From: JACRCG01 sp964524835
Lineage (GTDB): Bacteria > Desulfobacterota > Desulfuromonadia > Geobacterales > Pseudopelobacteraceae
Assembly: GCA_964524835.1 (NCBI GenBank)
Contig: CAZGEG010000017.1
Coordinates: 1-64,000 of the forward strand
Reading direction: 5' to 3'
DNA: 64,000 bases
Position 1 is the first letter of the stretch. Every line of letters begins with the position of its first letter. Made by a program: the position numbers and the translations under genes. The notes below the pieces were generated by a model, which made no database searches, was not told the DNA's origin, and was given only the letters and a program-made list of their open reading frames with translations. Positions 17,428 to 26,287 of the stretch are shown piece after piece.

Positions 17428-18420
17428 TCAGTCCCCCAGCCTCTTGCAGGGAACTAGGTAGTTCCTGATGTAATCGGCGACAGCTTCTTCGACCGGCGTG
17501 ACGGATTCCGAGTATCCGGCTGCACGAATCTTCGAGGTGTCGGCACAGGTCAGATACTGGTAGGTGGCCCGGATCGATTCCGGCATGTCGATATACTCGA
17601 TTGAGACCGGCCGCTCCATGGCGCCGAAAACGGCGCGTGCCAGCCGGTTCCAGCTGACCGTCGTGCCGCCGCCGACATTGAAGATGCCGCCCGTACCCCT
17701 GTTGTGGAGAAAATGGAGCGTCATGGCCGCGGCGTCCTTGACGTAGACGAAGTCGCGCAGCTGCTCGCCGTCTCCGTACTCCGGGCGATGTGACTTGAAC
17801 AGCCGGAGAATACCGGTGGCACCGATCTGCTCATAGGCCTTCAGGACGAGCGAGCGCATTTCACCCTTATGCTGTTCATTGGGGCCGAAGACGTTGAAAT
17901 ATTTGATCCCGACAATCTTGTCGAGCACCCCCTGGCGTAGCGCCCACAGGTCAAAGAGCTGCTTGGAGTAGCCGTACATATTCATCGGGCGGAGCAGCGG
18001 CAGTCGGCTGTCGTCATCGATAAATCCGTTTTCCCCGTCCCCGTATGTTGCGGCGCTGGAAGCGTAGATAAAACGGGCGTCGGCCGCCAGTGCAGTCAGG
18101 GCCAGTTTGCGGGAGTATTCAAAGTTGTTTCTGATCAGATAGGTGGCGTCCGGTTCGGTCGTGGCAGAGCAGGCCCCCAGGTGAATGACCGCGTCCAGTG
18201 TGCGCCCTCCCGGCATGCGACGGGCCAGTGAACCGTCATCCAGCATCCGCTCGAAGGCATCTTTCTCCAGGTAATCCAGGAAGCTGAGCGGGGACAGGTT
18301 GCGCCATTTATCCGTGTGACCAAGGTGATCCACGATCAGGATATCTTCCCTGCCGAGACCGTTCAGGTGCTGAACCACCGCACTGCCGATCAGGCCTGCT
18401 CCTCCGGTTACGATGATCAT
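17428..18420 (-). CDS. hldD: ADP-L-glycero-D-manno-heptose 6-epimerase
   Basis: Short-chain dehydrogenase-type epimerase that makes ADP-L-glycero-D-manno-heptose for the LPS inner core. The 330-residue protein has the dinucleotide-binding motif VTGGAGLIGSAVVQHL at the start, an IYASSAATYGDG catalytic stretch and YGYSKQLFDLW with the Y-x3-K pair. KYFNVFGPNEQHKGEM matches HldD more specifically than other epimerases. The ATG overlaps the cbiO stop by 4 nt, an unexpected translational coupling between cobalt transport and LPS synthesis. Confidence 0.92.
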   Translation of the reverse strand: MIIVTGGAGLIGSAVVQHLNGLGREDILIVDHLGHTDKWRNLSPLSFLDYLEKDAFERMLDDGSLARRMPGGRTLDAVIHLGACSATTEPDATYLIRNNFEYSRKLALTALAADARFIYASSAATYGDGENGFIDDDSRLPLLRPMNMYGYSKQLFDLWALRQGVLDKIVGIKYFNVFGPNEQHKGEMRSLVLKAYEQIGATGILRLFKSHRPEYGDGEQLRDFVYVKDAAAMTLHFLHNRGTGGIFNVGGGTTVSWNRLARAVFGAMERPVSIEYIDMPESIRATYQYLTCADTSKIRAAGYSESVTPVEEAVADYIRNYLVPCKRLGD

Positions 18421-19274
18421 TGATCGTTCTCCTGTCTGCTCTGGTTTTGAAGAGCCCGCACAACTTCTGCACCGGTGCGTGGCAGATATTCATTATCATA
18501 TCCGCCGGTTCCGGTCAAGGCGAGGACACGGTTGAGCTCGGCGACCATCGGCGCAGCTCCGAGTTCGGCATGTACCAGCGGCTGCTCCAGAAGTTTCAGA
18601 GCTTCTCCCTGGGCCAGCAGCCGGCCATCCTGGAGGATGATTGCGTCGTCGGCCCAGGCATAGGCGAGGTCAAGGTCGTGCGTCGCAATGATCAGGGTCG
18701 TTCCTCCCTGGTGGAGCTCGTCAAGAATGGCCATAAACTCTGCTGCCATAACCGGGTCAAGGCCCGCAAACGGCTCATCCAGAATCAGCACCTGGGGCTG
18801 CATGGCAAGCACTCCGGCGATGCAGGCCCGCTTCTTCTGGCCGAAGGAGAGTGAATGTGTCGGGCGCCCTTCCAGTCCAACCAGTTTCATCTGCCGCAAG
18901 GCGCTATCAACGCGGCGCCGGACTTCAGGCTCGTGCAGGCCGAGGTTGAGAGGGCCGAAAGAGATGTCTTCGTAGATGCAGGCCGAAAAGAGCTGGCTGT
19001 CCGGATCTTGAAACACCATACCGACCGCCTGGCGAAGCTTCAGGAGTCCCTGCCGATCATAGCGGATCGGAATTCCGTCAAACAGTACCTTCCCCTCTTG
19101 CGGGCGCTGCAGGCCGTTCAGCAGTGAGAAGAGCGTGGTCTTGCCGGAGCCGTTGCGCCCGAGGACTGCGGTGCGGCTGCCGCCTGCAATAGATGCCGAA
19201 AAGGTGTGAAGGGCGGTAATATCTCCCGGATAGGTGAACGTTACCCCCTGCAGTTCGAGAATGTTCGGCTTCAT
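18417..19274 (-). CDS. cbiO: Cobalt ECF transporter ATPase CbiO
   Basis: ATP-hydrolysing subunit of the cobalt energy-coupling-factor transporter. The 285-residue protein has Walker A GRNGSGKTTLFSLLNGLQ, a Q-loop (VFQDPDSQLFS), the LSFGQKKRACIAGVLAM signature and Walker B LILDEPFAGLDP. The QDPD-x-Q-x-F pattern is typical of ECF ATPases. It is the fourth gene of cbiM-cbiN-cbiQ-cbiO, overlapping cbiQ by 4 nt and followed by hldD. Control by the upstream cobalamin riboswitch supports cobalt rather than nickel as the cargo. Confidence 0.93.
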   Translation of the reverse strand: MKPNILELQGVTFTYPGDITALHTFSASIAGGSRTAVLGRNGSGKTTLFSLLNGLQRPQEGKVLFDGIPIRYDRQGLLKLRQAVGMVFQDPDSQLFSACIYEDISFGPLNLGLHEPEVRRRVDSALRQMKLVGLEGRPTHSLSFGQKKRACIAGVLAMQPQVLILDEPFAGLDPVMAAEFMAILDELHQGGTTLIIATHDLDLAYAWADDAIILQDGRLLAQGEALKLLEQPLVHAELGAAPMVAELNRVLALTGTGGYDNEYLPRTGAEVVRALQNQSRQENDQ

Positions 19275-20038
19275 GGTTTAATGATCAGTGCAAGCGTTAT
19301 CAAGGCGATACCCATGCCGGCAGCGCCAATCAGATTGCGTATGGATCGGGGGTGACGGGGGGAAAGGAACAGCAGTTCGCTGTCATATCCACGTGCAAGC
19401 AGCCCCTGATGATTCTGGCGTGCCTGGCAGAGGCTCCGCAGGAGGATGTTACCGGCCAGTCCGGCAAGAGACTTCATGGCCAGGCGGATGGATGCGTAAC
19501 CGAGGCGCGCCTCCTGTGCGGCACGTATCTGGTGGGTTATTACAAGGAAAACGAAGATCTGGCGGTAGGCGATGGTCATCAGCTCGATCAGGAGTCCGGG
19601 GGTGCCGAGGGAGCGCAGCAGCCCCATGATTTCGGTCATCGGTGTTGTCAGGGCCAGGAACAGCAAGCTGAGGAAGGCTCCCAGGGAGCGGGCCAGGGCC
19701 AGTTCAGCCGTATCCATGCCTTGTTGACTGAGGCTGATCGTCAGGTGCAGTGCGGAGAGGTCAACCAACGGCACACCTTCTCCGGAGAAGCTGACCGCCA
19801 GGGCCAGACCGCTCCAGAGCAGAAAGAGTGCAGGAATAATGGTCAATCGCAGATATTCCTTCCAGGGGATTCCGGCTCCCGCAACGGTCACGATGGCCAT
19901 TGCTGCCGAAATACCGAGCGGAACCAGCGAGGTGCGGCTGAGCAGTGCGGCGGTCAGGCAGAACAGGGCAAAGAGCCCCTTCTCGGCCGGATGCACATTT
20001 CGCCAGCGGTTACTGTAGGCATAGGTGTCGATGCGCAT
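19271..20038 (-). CDS. cbiQ: Cobalt ECF transporter transmembrane protein CbiQ
   Basis: The 255-residue transmembrane coupling subunit of the cobalt transporter. It begins with RIDTYAYSNRWRNVHPAEK, has several hydrophobic helices, and contains EARLGYASIRLAMKSLAGLAG and CQARQNHQGLLARGYDS, whose cytoplasmic A-R-G/Q-x-R-G-type motifs contact the ATPases. It lies 5 bp past cbiN and overlaps cbiO by 4 nt. Confidence 0.9.
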   Translation of the reverse strand: MRIDTYAYSNRWRNVHPAEKGLFALFCLTAALLSRTSLVPLGISAAMAIVTVAGAGIPWKEYLRLTIIPALFLLWSGLALAVSFSGEGVPLVDLSALHLTISLSQQGMDTAELALARSLGAFLSLLFLALTTPMTEIMGLLRSLGTPGLLIELMTIAYRQIFVFLVITHQIRAAQEARLGYASIRLAMKSLAGLAGNILLRSLCQARQNHQGLLARGYDSELLFLSPRHPRSIRNLIGAAGMGIALITLALIIKP

Positions 20039-20043
20039 GCAGG

Positions 20044-20448
20044 TCAGTCAGAATCTGTTTTCTGCGCTTTTCCCGCAGAATGAAATCCGTTACGGCACGC
20101 ATGCTGTGCGGCATCTCCGGCAACCGGTTTTGGGATGCTCTCTTTGGCCTGTCCGCGGGAATAGCCGACATAATAGCCGATGAAGCCTGCGCCGATTGCG
20201 GCCTGAAGTGCGAACAGCAGGGTGTCAATCTCGGGGCCGGGTGTCTTGTAGATGGACTGAAACCACGGCTTATAGTCCGGTACAAGTGCCTGGATGGCCG
20301 TTTTTGCCTGGTCGTCAGTGCCCTTGAACAGCTCAGGCCGTGTGCCGTCCGGTCCGACCGGCAGCTGTTTGGCGATGACCAGCGGGAGAACTGCCAGGGC
20401 TGCAACGGCGGCAATCATGAAGCCGTTTTTGATACGTGCGCTCATCAT
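20044..20448 (-). CDS. cbiN: Cobalt transport protein CbiN
   Basis: A 134-residue auxiliary subunit of CbiMNQO. A signal-anchor helix lies at about residues 7-25 and a second helix at about 73-96. The second carries EIDTLLFALQAAIGAGFIGY, the recognised CbiN motif, with a periplasmic loop between the two. CbiN helps CbiM bind and pass on Co(II). The C-terminal 35 residues are longer than usual. The start overlaps the cbiM stop (ATGA). Confidence 0.88.
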   Translation of the reverse strand: MMSARIKNGFMIAAVAALAVLPLVIAKQLPVGPDGTRPELFKGTDDQAKTAIQALVPDYKPWFQSIYKTPGPEIDTLLFALQAAIGAGFIGYYVGYSRGQAKESIPKPVAGDAAQHACRNGFHSAGKAQKTDSD

Positions 20449-21125
20449 ATCCGTCTCACCCCGCTCTTCAGGTTGAAACCGAGGCTGGCAAGCCCATCGC
20501 TGCTATGTTTCTGAATAAAGGAATAAATCAACACCGTTAAAAGACCCTCTATGATTGCCAACGGTATCTGGGTAACGGCAAAGATTCCGATAAACTTGGC
20601 CAGGGAGGCGCTGAAGCCGCCGGCCGGGTCAGGGAAGGCCAGTGCCAGTTGTGTTGCTGTGGTGATATAGGTGGCAAGGTCAGCCAGGCATGCCGCCAGG
20701 AAAATCGTCAGACCGGCCGGCAGGCCGATCTTTCTGGTCGTGCGATAGATTCCGTAGCCGACGAGCGGGCCGACGACCCCCATTGAGAAGATATTGGCAC
20801 CGAGCGTCGTCACCCCGCCATGCGCCAGCAAAACTGCCTGAAACAACAGGACAATCGCAGCAACCGGCGCCATCGCGAGCGGGCCGAACAAGATCGCACC
20901 CAGGCCGGTACCGGTCGGGTGGGAACAACTGCCGGTTACCGAAGGGAGCTTCAGGGCTGACAGGATAAAGGTAAAGGCGATCGATACCCCGAAGAGCATC
21001 TTGAGCTCCGGTTTGGCCTTGACCGACCGGGCGATGGAGCGGAGTCCGAAGCCGGCACAGGCGGCTGAAACCCCTCCCCAGGCGGCCGCGTGAGCGACCG
21101 GCAAAAAACCTTCCATGATGTGCAT
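20445..21125 (-). CDS. cbiM: Cobalt ECF transporter S component CbiM
   Basis: The 226-residue substrate-binding membrane subunit. It begins MHIMEGFLP, the conserved N-terminus in which Met1 and His2 take part in metal coordination. SCSHPTGTGLGAILFGP is the second hallmark. Multiple hydrophobic helices fill the rest. It is the first gene after a cobalamin riboswitch and terminator on this strand, so expression should fall when B12 is plentiful. Confidence 0.95.
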   Translation of the reverse strand: MHIMEGFLPVAHAAAWGGVSAACAGFGLRSIARSVKAKPELKMLFGVSIAFTFILSALKLPSVTGSCSHPTGTGLGAILFGPLAMAPVAAIVLLFQAVLLAHGGVTTLGANIFSMGVVGPLVGYGIYRTTRKIGLPAGLTIFLAACLADLATYITTATQLALAFPDPAGGFSASLAKFIGIFAVTQIPLAIIEGLLTVLIYSFIQKHSSDGLASLGFNLKSGVRRI

Positions 21126-21178
21126 AGGCTTGATTATCCTCTTTGAATGTCCAAATAGTCACCCGCTGGCGAGCCAAC

Positions 21179-21218
21179 AAAAAAAGTCCGCACCTGCCGA
21201 GGCAGTATGCGGACTTTT
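21179..21218 (-). terminator. Riboswitch expression-platform terminator
   Basis: Stem AAAAGTCCGCA (21182-21192) with TGCGGACTTTT (21208-21218) encloses an inner hairpin (CTGCC/GGCAG). On the reverse strand it is followed by seven T residues (21179-21185). It lies between the cobalamin aptamer and cbiM, where the regulatory terminator is expected. Confidence 0.88.
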
Positions 21219-21284
21219 CGTATTCAAAGTCTGACAATGTTTTCACTCTCCCTTTACCATGGGGAACTGTTGAGTGCAAAGGAT

Positions 21285-21453
21285 CAATGGCAGGTCTTCT
21301 GGCTCGCGAATCATCCTCCAGGCGCCTTCCCGGTCTGCCGACCAGTGACATTTATGCCTTTCGTCCTCGCTTACAGCGGCGGGTCCGCGGGGGAATGGCT
21401 CCATTAGAGCGTCACCCCTCTTCCCTATCAAGCCCGTGCGGGCACCGTGATCC
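21285..21453 (-). promoter_or_regulatory. Cobalamin (B12) riboswitch
   Basis: On the reverse strand the region contains, in order, CGGTGCCCGC, TAGGGAAGAGGGGTGACG, the CCCGCCGCTGTAAGCGAGG block, ATGTCACTGG and the B12 box GCCAGAAGACCTGCC (21289-21303). These are the conserved blocks of the adenosylcobalamin riboswitch and are in the correct order. Downstream lies a terminator and then cbiM, consistent with B12 repressing cobalt uptake by premature termination. The exact 5' boundary is approximate. Confidence 0.93.
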
Positions 21454-21757
21454 GTTATTCAATTGTCATGAAACATGCAACTACACAGCTGAGATACCAT
21501 GCCCCCTGAGTCCTGTCAAGGAGGATTGTTGCTGCCGGCCAATGGCTATCTCCCTGTTTCAGCGACAATTATTTCTTGCTGCATCGCATTCTTGACGCTA
21601 TAGTGCCGCGAAAATTACCGCACTCCGGACTTTACCGCCTGCCGGACCGCTTCCGGTCGTCCGTCCGGGGCGGTGTAATGCCGGACGGACCGGACTGTTG
21701 CAGATGCGCATGAAGTGAAATACACCTCCGGAATTGCCCCGGTAGAGGAGAACAGCC
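21454..21757. other. Spacer between riboswitch and sirtuin gene
   Basis: About 300 bp that should hold the divergent promoters for the cbi transcript and the sirtuin gene. I see GC-rich imperfect palindromes around 21635-21695 (CCGGACCGC/CGGTCGTCCGTCCGG region) but no convincing -35/-10 pair and no coding potential. Confidence 0.4.
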
Positions 21758-22573
21758 ATGCTGGAGCACGCAGCCGATGTGGTCAGGGATGCAGAAGTCT
21801 TTATCATTACCGCCGGGGCAGGGATGGGTGTTGATTCCGGACTGCCGGACTTCCGCGGTGACCAGGGCTTCTGGAAGGCATATCCTGCCTATGCCCGGCT
21901 TGGTCTATCTTTTGTCGACTGCGCCAACCCCCGGCATTTTGCCGACGATCCCGCCTTTGGCTGGGGCTTCTACGGACACCGCACCAATCTCTACCGGGAC
22001 ACGGTTCCCCATGACGGTTTCCAGATCATAAGCAGATGGATTGAGCGGAATGGGGCGGACTACTTTGTGGTCACCTCCAATGTTGACGGCCAGTTCCAGA
22101 AAGCGGGCTACGCCGACGACAGGATTCTTGAGGTGCACGGATCGATTCACCGGCTGCAGTGCCGGACACCATGCAGCAGCGACATCTGGCGCAACAATGA
22201 GACGATCCGTATTGATGAAACCACCATGCGTGCCCGTCCCCCGCTCCCCCGCTGCCCTGGCTGCGGGGAGGTCAGCCGCCCCAATATCCTCATGTTCGGC
22301 GACTGGTCCTGGTTGCCGGACCGGACTCGCATCCAGGAGAGCGCCTTTGAGCGGTTTTTGACAACGCATGCCGAACGCCGCATTGCGGTGATAGAGATGG
22401 GGGCGGGGAACGCCATTCCCACCATCCGTGCGACTTCGGAGCGGATCGGATGGAACTCTGAACATGCGACCGTCATTCGCATCAACCCCCGCGAACCGGA
22501 AATCATGGCCCCGCATATATCGCTGCCGTGTGGGGCGCTGGAAGGGGTGCGGAAAATTGATGCGTTATTGTAG
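21758..22573 (+). CDS. Sir2-family NAD-dependent protein deacylase
   Basis: A 271-residue sirtuin. It carries ITAGAGMGVDSGLPDFRG, the NAD-binding GAG-x-S/D-G-x-P-x-FR motif, then TSNVDGQFQKAG and EVHGSIHRLQC with the catalytic His. A zinc site is suggested by C-x3-C (CRTPC) and CPGC. The residue after GAGMG is V-D-S where most sirtuins have I-S-A. NILMFGDWSW replaces the usual V-x-FGE motif. It is therefore a divergent branch. It is a single gene with GGAG upstream of the ATG and no obvious partner acetyltransferase. Confidence 0.87.
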   Translation: MLEHAADVVRDAEVFIITAGAGMGVDSGLPDFRGDQGFWKAYPAYARLGLSFVDCANPRHFADDPAFGWGFYGHRTNLYRDTVPHDGFQIISRWIERNGADYFVVTSNVDGQFQKAGYADDRILEVHGSIHRLQCRTPCSSDIWRNNETIRIDETTMRARPPLPRCPGCGEVSRPNILMFGDWSWLPDRTRIQESAFERFLTTHAERRIAVIEMGAGNAIPTIRATSERIGWNSEHATVIRINPREPEIMAPHISLPCGALEGVRKIDALL

Positions 22574-22670
22574 CCATGCAGGAGTCAAATGCCGGTCACT
22601 AAGGTCTGACGATTTATTAGGTGAACTGATGCGGTAAATCAGTTCCGTACCCGATCTTCAGAACGCTTCA

Positions 22671-24344
22671 CTACGCGTGGTCCAGCGTCTCCCTGACTTT
22701 CGCAAGCAGAGCCTGCATTGTGACCGGCTTGGACAGAAAATCGACCCCCTCCTCCTCCACAACCCCTTTCTGCCCAATGATTTCGTCAGTATAGCCGCTG
22801 CAGAAGAGGACCCGGACATTTCCCCCCTCTTTCCTGACGATGTTGTACACCTCGTGCCCGTTCATCCTGGGCATGACCACATCCAGAATCATGAGCTTGA
22901 TCCGGTCGCTGCCGGCGCGATATTTTGCCAGCGCATCCTCACCATTCAGCGCCTCGATCACATGATACCCGTATTCCTCAAGGGCATGGACCATGAAGCT
23001 TCTGACACCGTCATTGTCTTCGGCCAGCAGGATAGTTTCAGTTCCGCCCGCGAGCCGGACAACCGGGTCGCTTTCACGCCGCGACCGGTATGAGGCCACC
23101 AGAGGCAGATGTACCCTGATGCTCGTCCCTTTGCCGATCTCGCTCTGCACGGTCACCTCGCCGCCATGCTGCCTGATAATGCCGTAGACGATGGAGAGCC
23201 CCAGCCCGGTCCCCTTGCCGACCTCCTTGGTGGTGAAAAATGGTTCGAATATTCTTTGGCGGATATCATCGCCAATTCCGCACCCAGTATCGGCGACAGT
23301 GATCATGGCATACGATCCCGGTTTGAGAAGGGCGTCGGGCCGTTCTTCCGTCACCTCCACACGCTCCGTGCTGAGGCTGAGAACTCCGCCTGTCGGCATT
23401 GCATCGCGCGCATTGACCGCCAGATTCATCAGCACCTGCTCGATCTGGCCGCTGTCCCCCATGAAAACAAGCTCTTTCGGCGCAAAGGAACAGCGCAGCT
23501 CGATATCCTCGCCGATCACCCGGCGCAGGATTTCGTCGATGGTCCTGACGATCTCGTTGACCTCCTCACGCTTTGTCTCGATAATCTGCTTCCGGCTGAA
23601 GGCCAGGAGGCTGTGGGTCAGCCTGGCAGCCTTGCCTGCAGCGGTCAGGATGTTGTTGGCATAGTGTGACAGCTTGGCATCACCCTCCAGTTTGATCCTG
23701 AGGATGCCGCCGAAGCCCATGATGGCGGTCAGGATATTATTGAAGTCATGAGCCACACCACCTGCCAGGGTGCCGATCGCCTCCATTTTCTGCGAATGCC
23801 TGAGCTGCTCCTGCGCGGCCTGACGTTCAGCTATCTCCTCCTTCAGTTTGAGGTTGGCGGCGGCCAGGTCGATGGTACGCGCCTCGACCCGAGCTTCCAG
23901 CAGTTCGTTGGCCTCCTTCAGGCGGCAATTCAGTTCGCGGATGCTCAGGTGGACTCCCACCCTTGCCAGCAGTTCGTCATGTTGAAACGGCTTGGTGACA
24001 TAATCCACCGCCCCCGCCTCCAGCCCGCATACCTTGTGTCCGGCCTCGGCCAGAGCCGACATGAATATCACCGGTATGTCACGGGTGCTTTCCTGCCGCT
24101 TCAACTGACGGCAGGTTTCGTAGCCGTCAATGCCCGGCATCATGATATCCAGCAGGATCAGGTCGGGGAGGGCATAGTCCGCCCTGCTGACGGCGCTCTC
24201 ACCGTCTTCGGCCACCAGGACGGTGTAATTATACCCGGTCAGGAAATCGCGAACCACTGCCAGGTTGTTTGCATCATCATCAACTGCCAGAATTACCGGC
24301 CTGCGGCCATCCAAGCGCGCCGCAATCAGCTCTTCTTGATTCAT
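22671..24344 (-). CDS. Hybrid histidine kinase: receiver - kinase - receiver
   Basis: A cytoplasmic protein of about 557 residues. The N-terminal receiver has VDDDANN and LDIMMPGIDG, with the phospho-Asp near residue 66. A coiled coil (about 130-180) leads to the kinase core with GGVAHDFNNILTAIMG, NLAVNARDAM, DTGCGIGDD and GKGTGLGLSIVYG. The C-terminal receiver has LLAEDNDG and LMILDVVMPRMNG. The ATG at 24344 overlaps the stop of the upstream kinase by 4 nt and has GGAGAAG before it. It is the last gene of a three-gene coupled sensory operon and has no DNA-binding output domain. Confidence 0.92.
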   Translation of the reverse strand: MNQEELIAARLDGRRPVILAVDDDANNLAVVRDFLTGYNYTVLVAEDGESAVSRADYALPDLILLDIMMPGIDGYETCRQLKRQESTRDIPVIFMSALAEAGHKVCGLEAGAVDYVTKPFQHDELLARVGVHLSIRELNCRLKEANELLEARVEARTIDLAAANLKLKEEIAERQAAQEQLRHSQKMEAIGTLAGGVAHDFNNILTAIMGFGGILRIKLEGDAKLSHYANNILTAAGKAARLTHSLLAFSRKQIIETKREEVNEIVRTIDEILRRVIGEDIELRCSFAPKELVFMGDSGQIEQVLMNLAVNARDAMPTGGVLSLSTERVEVTEERPDALLKPGSYAMITVADTGCGIGDDIRQRIFEPFFTTKEVGKGTGLGLSIVYGIIRQHGGEVTVQSEIGKGTSIRVHLPLVASYRSRRESDPVVRLAGGTETILLAEDNDGVRSFMVHALEEYGYHVIEALNGEDALAKYRAGSDRIKLMILDVVMPRMNGHEVYNIVRKEGGNVRVLFCSGYTDEIIGQKGVVEEEGVDFLSKPVTMQALLAKVRETLDHA

Positions 24345-26287
24345 ATCTCTTCTCCACGGCATCGTTTGACCAGCGCCAGAATGGCCTTAGTTTTGAAACT
24401 CCCGGCAAGCTCCTTCAGCCTGCCGGAAAAATAGCGGTAACGTGCATCCTGCTTCTCCAGGCCGTCAGCCCATCGATCCACCCCCAGCATATCTCCCATC
24501 TGGGCCAGATTCAGCAACTCATCCAGCTCGGATGGCGGCGGGGAGTGCAGCTCCCTGATGTCCGAGACGGCGTATTTATCCATGGCCGGCCGGGCGATCT
24601 CTTCATTGACCCACTCGACTTCCTGACGGTTACCGGCCTTCTCCATGGCTTGTTCCGGAGCGGTCACCGGCGGCATCGTCAGCTCCAGTCGGAAAAGGCT
24701 CCCCTTGCCGACCTCGCTCTCCACGCTCAGGCTTCCATGCATCAGTTCCAGCAGGCGACGGGTGATGTTCAGACCAAGTCCGGCTCCCTCGCGACGTTGC
24801 CCGCTGTCGGCCAGCTGGGTGAATGGTTCGAAGATTGCCTCCAGCTTGTCGGACGGGATACCGGTTCCGGTGTCAACCACATCGCAGCGGAGGACTCCTC
24901 CCCCTCCATAGTCGTAGGCAACGCGGAGAGTCACGCTCCCCCGGCTGGTGTTCTTGACTGCATTGGAGAGCAGGTTCAGCAGGATCTGGCGCAGTTTGCG
25001 CTCATCGCCTAGTACGTAGGGGGGCAAAGGTGACTGCTCCTCGTACAGGAAGCAGAGCTGCTTTTCGTCGGCTTTCAGTCGGGTCAGATTCAAGGTCTGA
25101 CGCACGAGGGCCGGAAGGTCGAAGATCAACTGCTCGATATCCATCTTCTGCGCTTCGATCTTGCCCACATCGAGGATGTCATTGATCAGGGTCAGCAGGT
25201 GTTCGCCGCTGATGCGCATGATATCCAGCTGCTGGCGCTGGGTCCCGGTCATGTTCTCCTGGCGTTTGAGAATCTGTGCATATCCGAGGATCGCATTCAG
25301 CGGCGTGCGCAGTTCGTGGCTCATGCTCGACAGAAACTCGCTCTTGGCGCGGTTGGCCGTCTCGGCGGTATCTTTTGCGGTCTGCAGCTCTACCACCCCA
25401 TTGGCAAAAGCCCCGGCAAGGTCATTGACTCCCTCCACCAGGTTGCGCCATTCCCCCTCGAACTGCCCTGCATCGCTGCGGCTGTCCAGGCGTCCTTCCT
25501 GCACCGAAATGATCAGACCGTCCGTCTCCAGAAGAACCTTGCGGATGGTGTGCTGCATGGCTGAGAATGAACTGGCCAGCGTGCCCACTTCGTCGCGCTG
25601 GTGGATTTCGAATTTGCTGCTGAAATCCCCGTGAGATACCCTATCGGCCATCTTGACGATCTGTCTCAGAGGGCGGGTGGCCACCCCCATCAGGAAAAAG
25701 GCAGCGATACAGCTCACCACGGTAAATGCGATCGACAGCGCCACACCGCGCGCCACGATGCGCTCCTCGTTCTCGTGCAGCGATGTCTTGGAAAAACCGA
25801 TTCTGATCCAGCCGATGGTCTCCTTTATCCTGCGGCTGCTGTCCATACCGCTGATAATGTCGAAATCATCTTGCGCTTTTTCGGTGAAGACCGGAGCGTA
25901 AAAGACGAAGGCGTCCTGATCTTCGGACATGGAGGGTGCGGACGTTGTCGGGGGGGTGGACAGGTGGCCTGCCAGAGGCAACCCGTCATGGATCAGCGGC
26001 GTCATTCTGCTGTCGTAGAAAGTGACAGCAGAAACCTCGGTATTGGCTTTAAGGAAGGCCGCAGTGCTTTTCAGCACTTCGGGATTGCCGGACAGGATCG
26101 GCAGTTCGCCGGTCTTGGTCGCCAGGGTTGTGATCGCCTCGGCGCGTTTGATGATCTCGCTGCGAATGACCCCTTTGCCGGCCCGGATCGACTCCCAGGT
26201 ATGGACAAACGACATCATCACCAGGAGCGGTATCATGAAGATCAGCGCCTTGACGCGGAACGTCATTATCGGCTTAAGCCTGTTCAC
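24341..26287 (-). CDS. Membrane sensor histidine kinase of a three-gene module
   Basis: A 648-residue kinase. TM1 is about residues 10-28 (VKALIFMIPLLVMMSFV), then comes a periplasmic domain of about 155 residues and TM2 at about 185-207. HAMP follows (ATRPLRQIVKMADRVSHGDF), with a coiled coil containing NRAKSEFLSSMSHELRTPLN, whose phosphoacceptor His is near residue 321. LLNLLSNAVKN, DTGTGIPSDK and GAGLGLNITRRLLELMHGS form the ATPase domain. About 120 extra C-terminal residues are unassigned. The gene overlaps its neighbours by 4 nt on both sides, which indicates stoichiometric expression with the binding protein and hybrid kinase. Confidence 0.92.
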   Translation of the reverse strand: MNRLKPIMTFRVKALIFMIPLLVMMSFVHTWESIRAGKGVIRSEIIKRAEAITTLATKTGELPILSGNPEVLKSTAAFLKANTEVSAVTFYDSRMTPLIHDGLPLAGHLSTPPTTSAPSMSEDQDAFVFYAPVFTEKAQDDFDIISGMDSSRRIKETIGWIRIGFSKTSLHENEERIVARGVALSIAFTVVSCIAAFFLMGVATRPLRQIVKMADRVSHGDFSSKFEIHQRDEVGTLASSFSAMQHTIRKVLLETDGLIISVQEGRLDSRSDAGQFEGEWRNLVEGVNDLAGAFANGVVELQTAKDTAETANRAKSEFLSSMSHELRTPLNAILGYAQILKRQENMTGTQRQQLDIMRISGEHLLTLINDILDVGKIEAQKMDIEQLIFDLPALVRQTLNLTRLKADEKQLCFLYEEQSPLPPYVLGDERKLRQILLNLLSNAVKNTSRGSVTLRVAYDYGGGGVLRCDVVDTGTGIPSDKLEAIFEPFTQLADSGQRREGAGLGLNITRRLLELMHGSLSVESEVGKGSLFRLELTMPPVTAPEQAMEKAGNRQEVEWVNEEIARPAMDKYAVSDIRELHSPPPSELDELLNLAQMGDMLGVDRWADGLEKQDARYRYFSGRLKELAGSFKTKAILALVKRCRGEEI

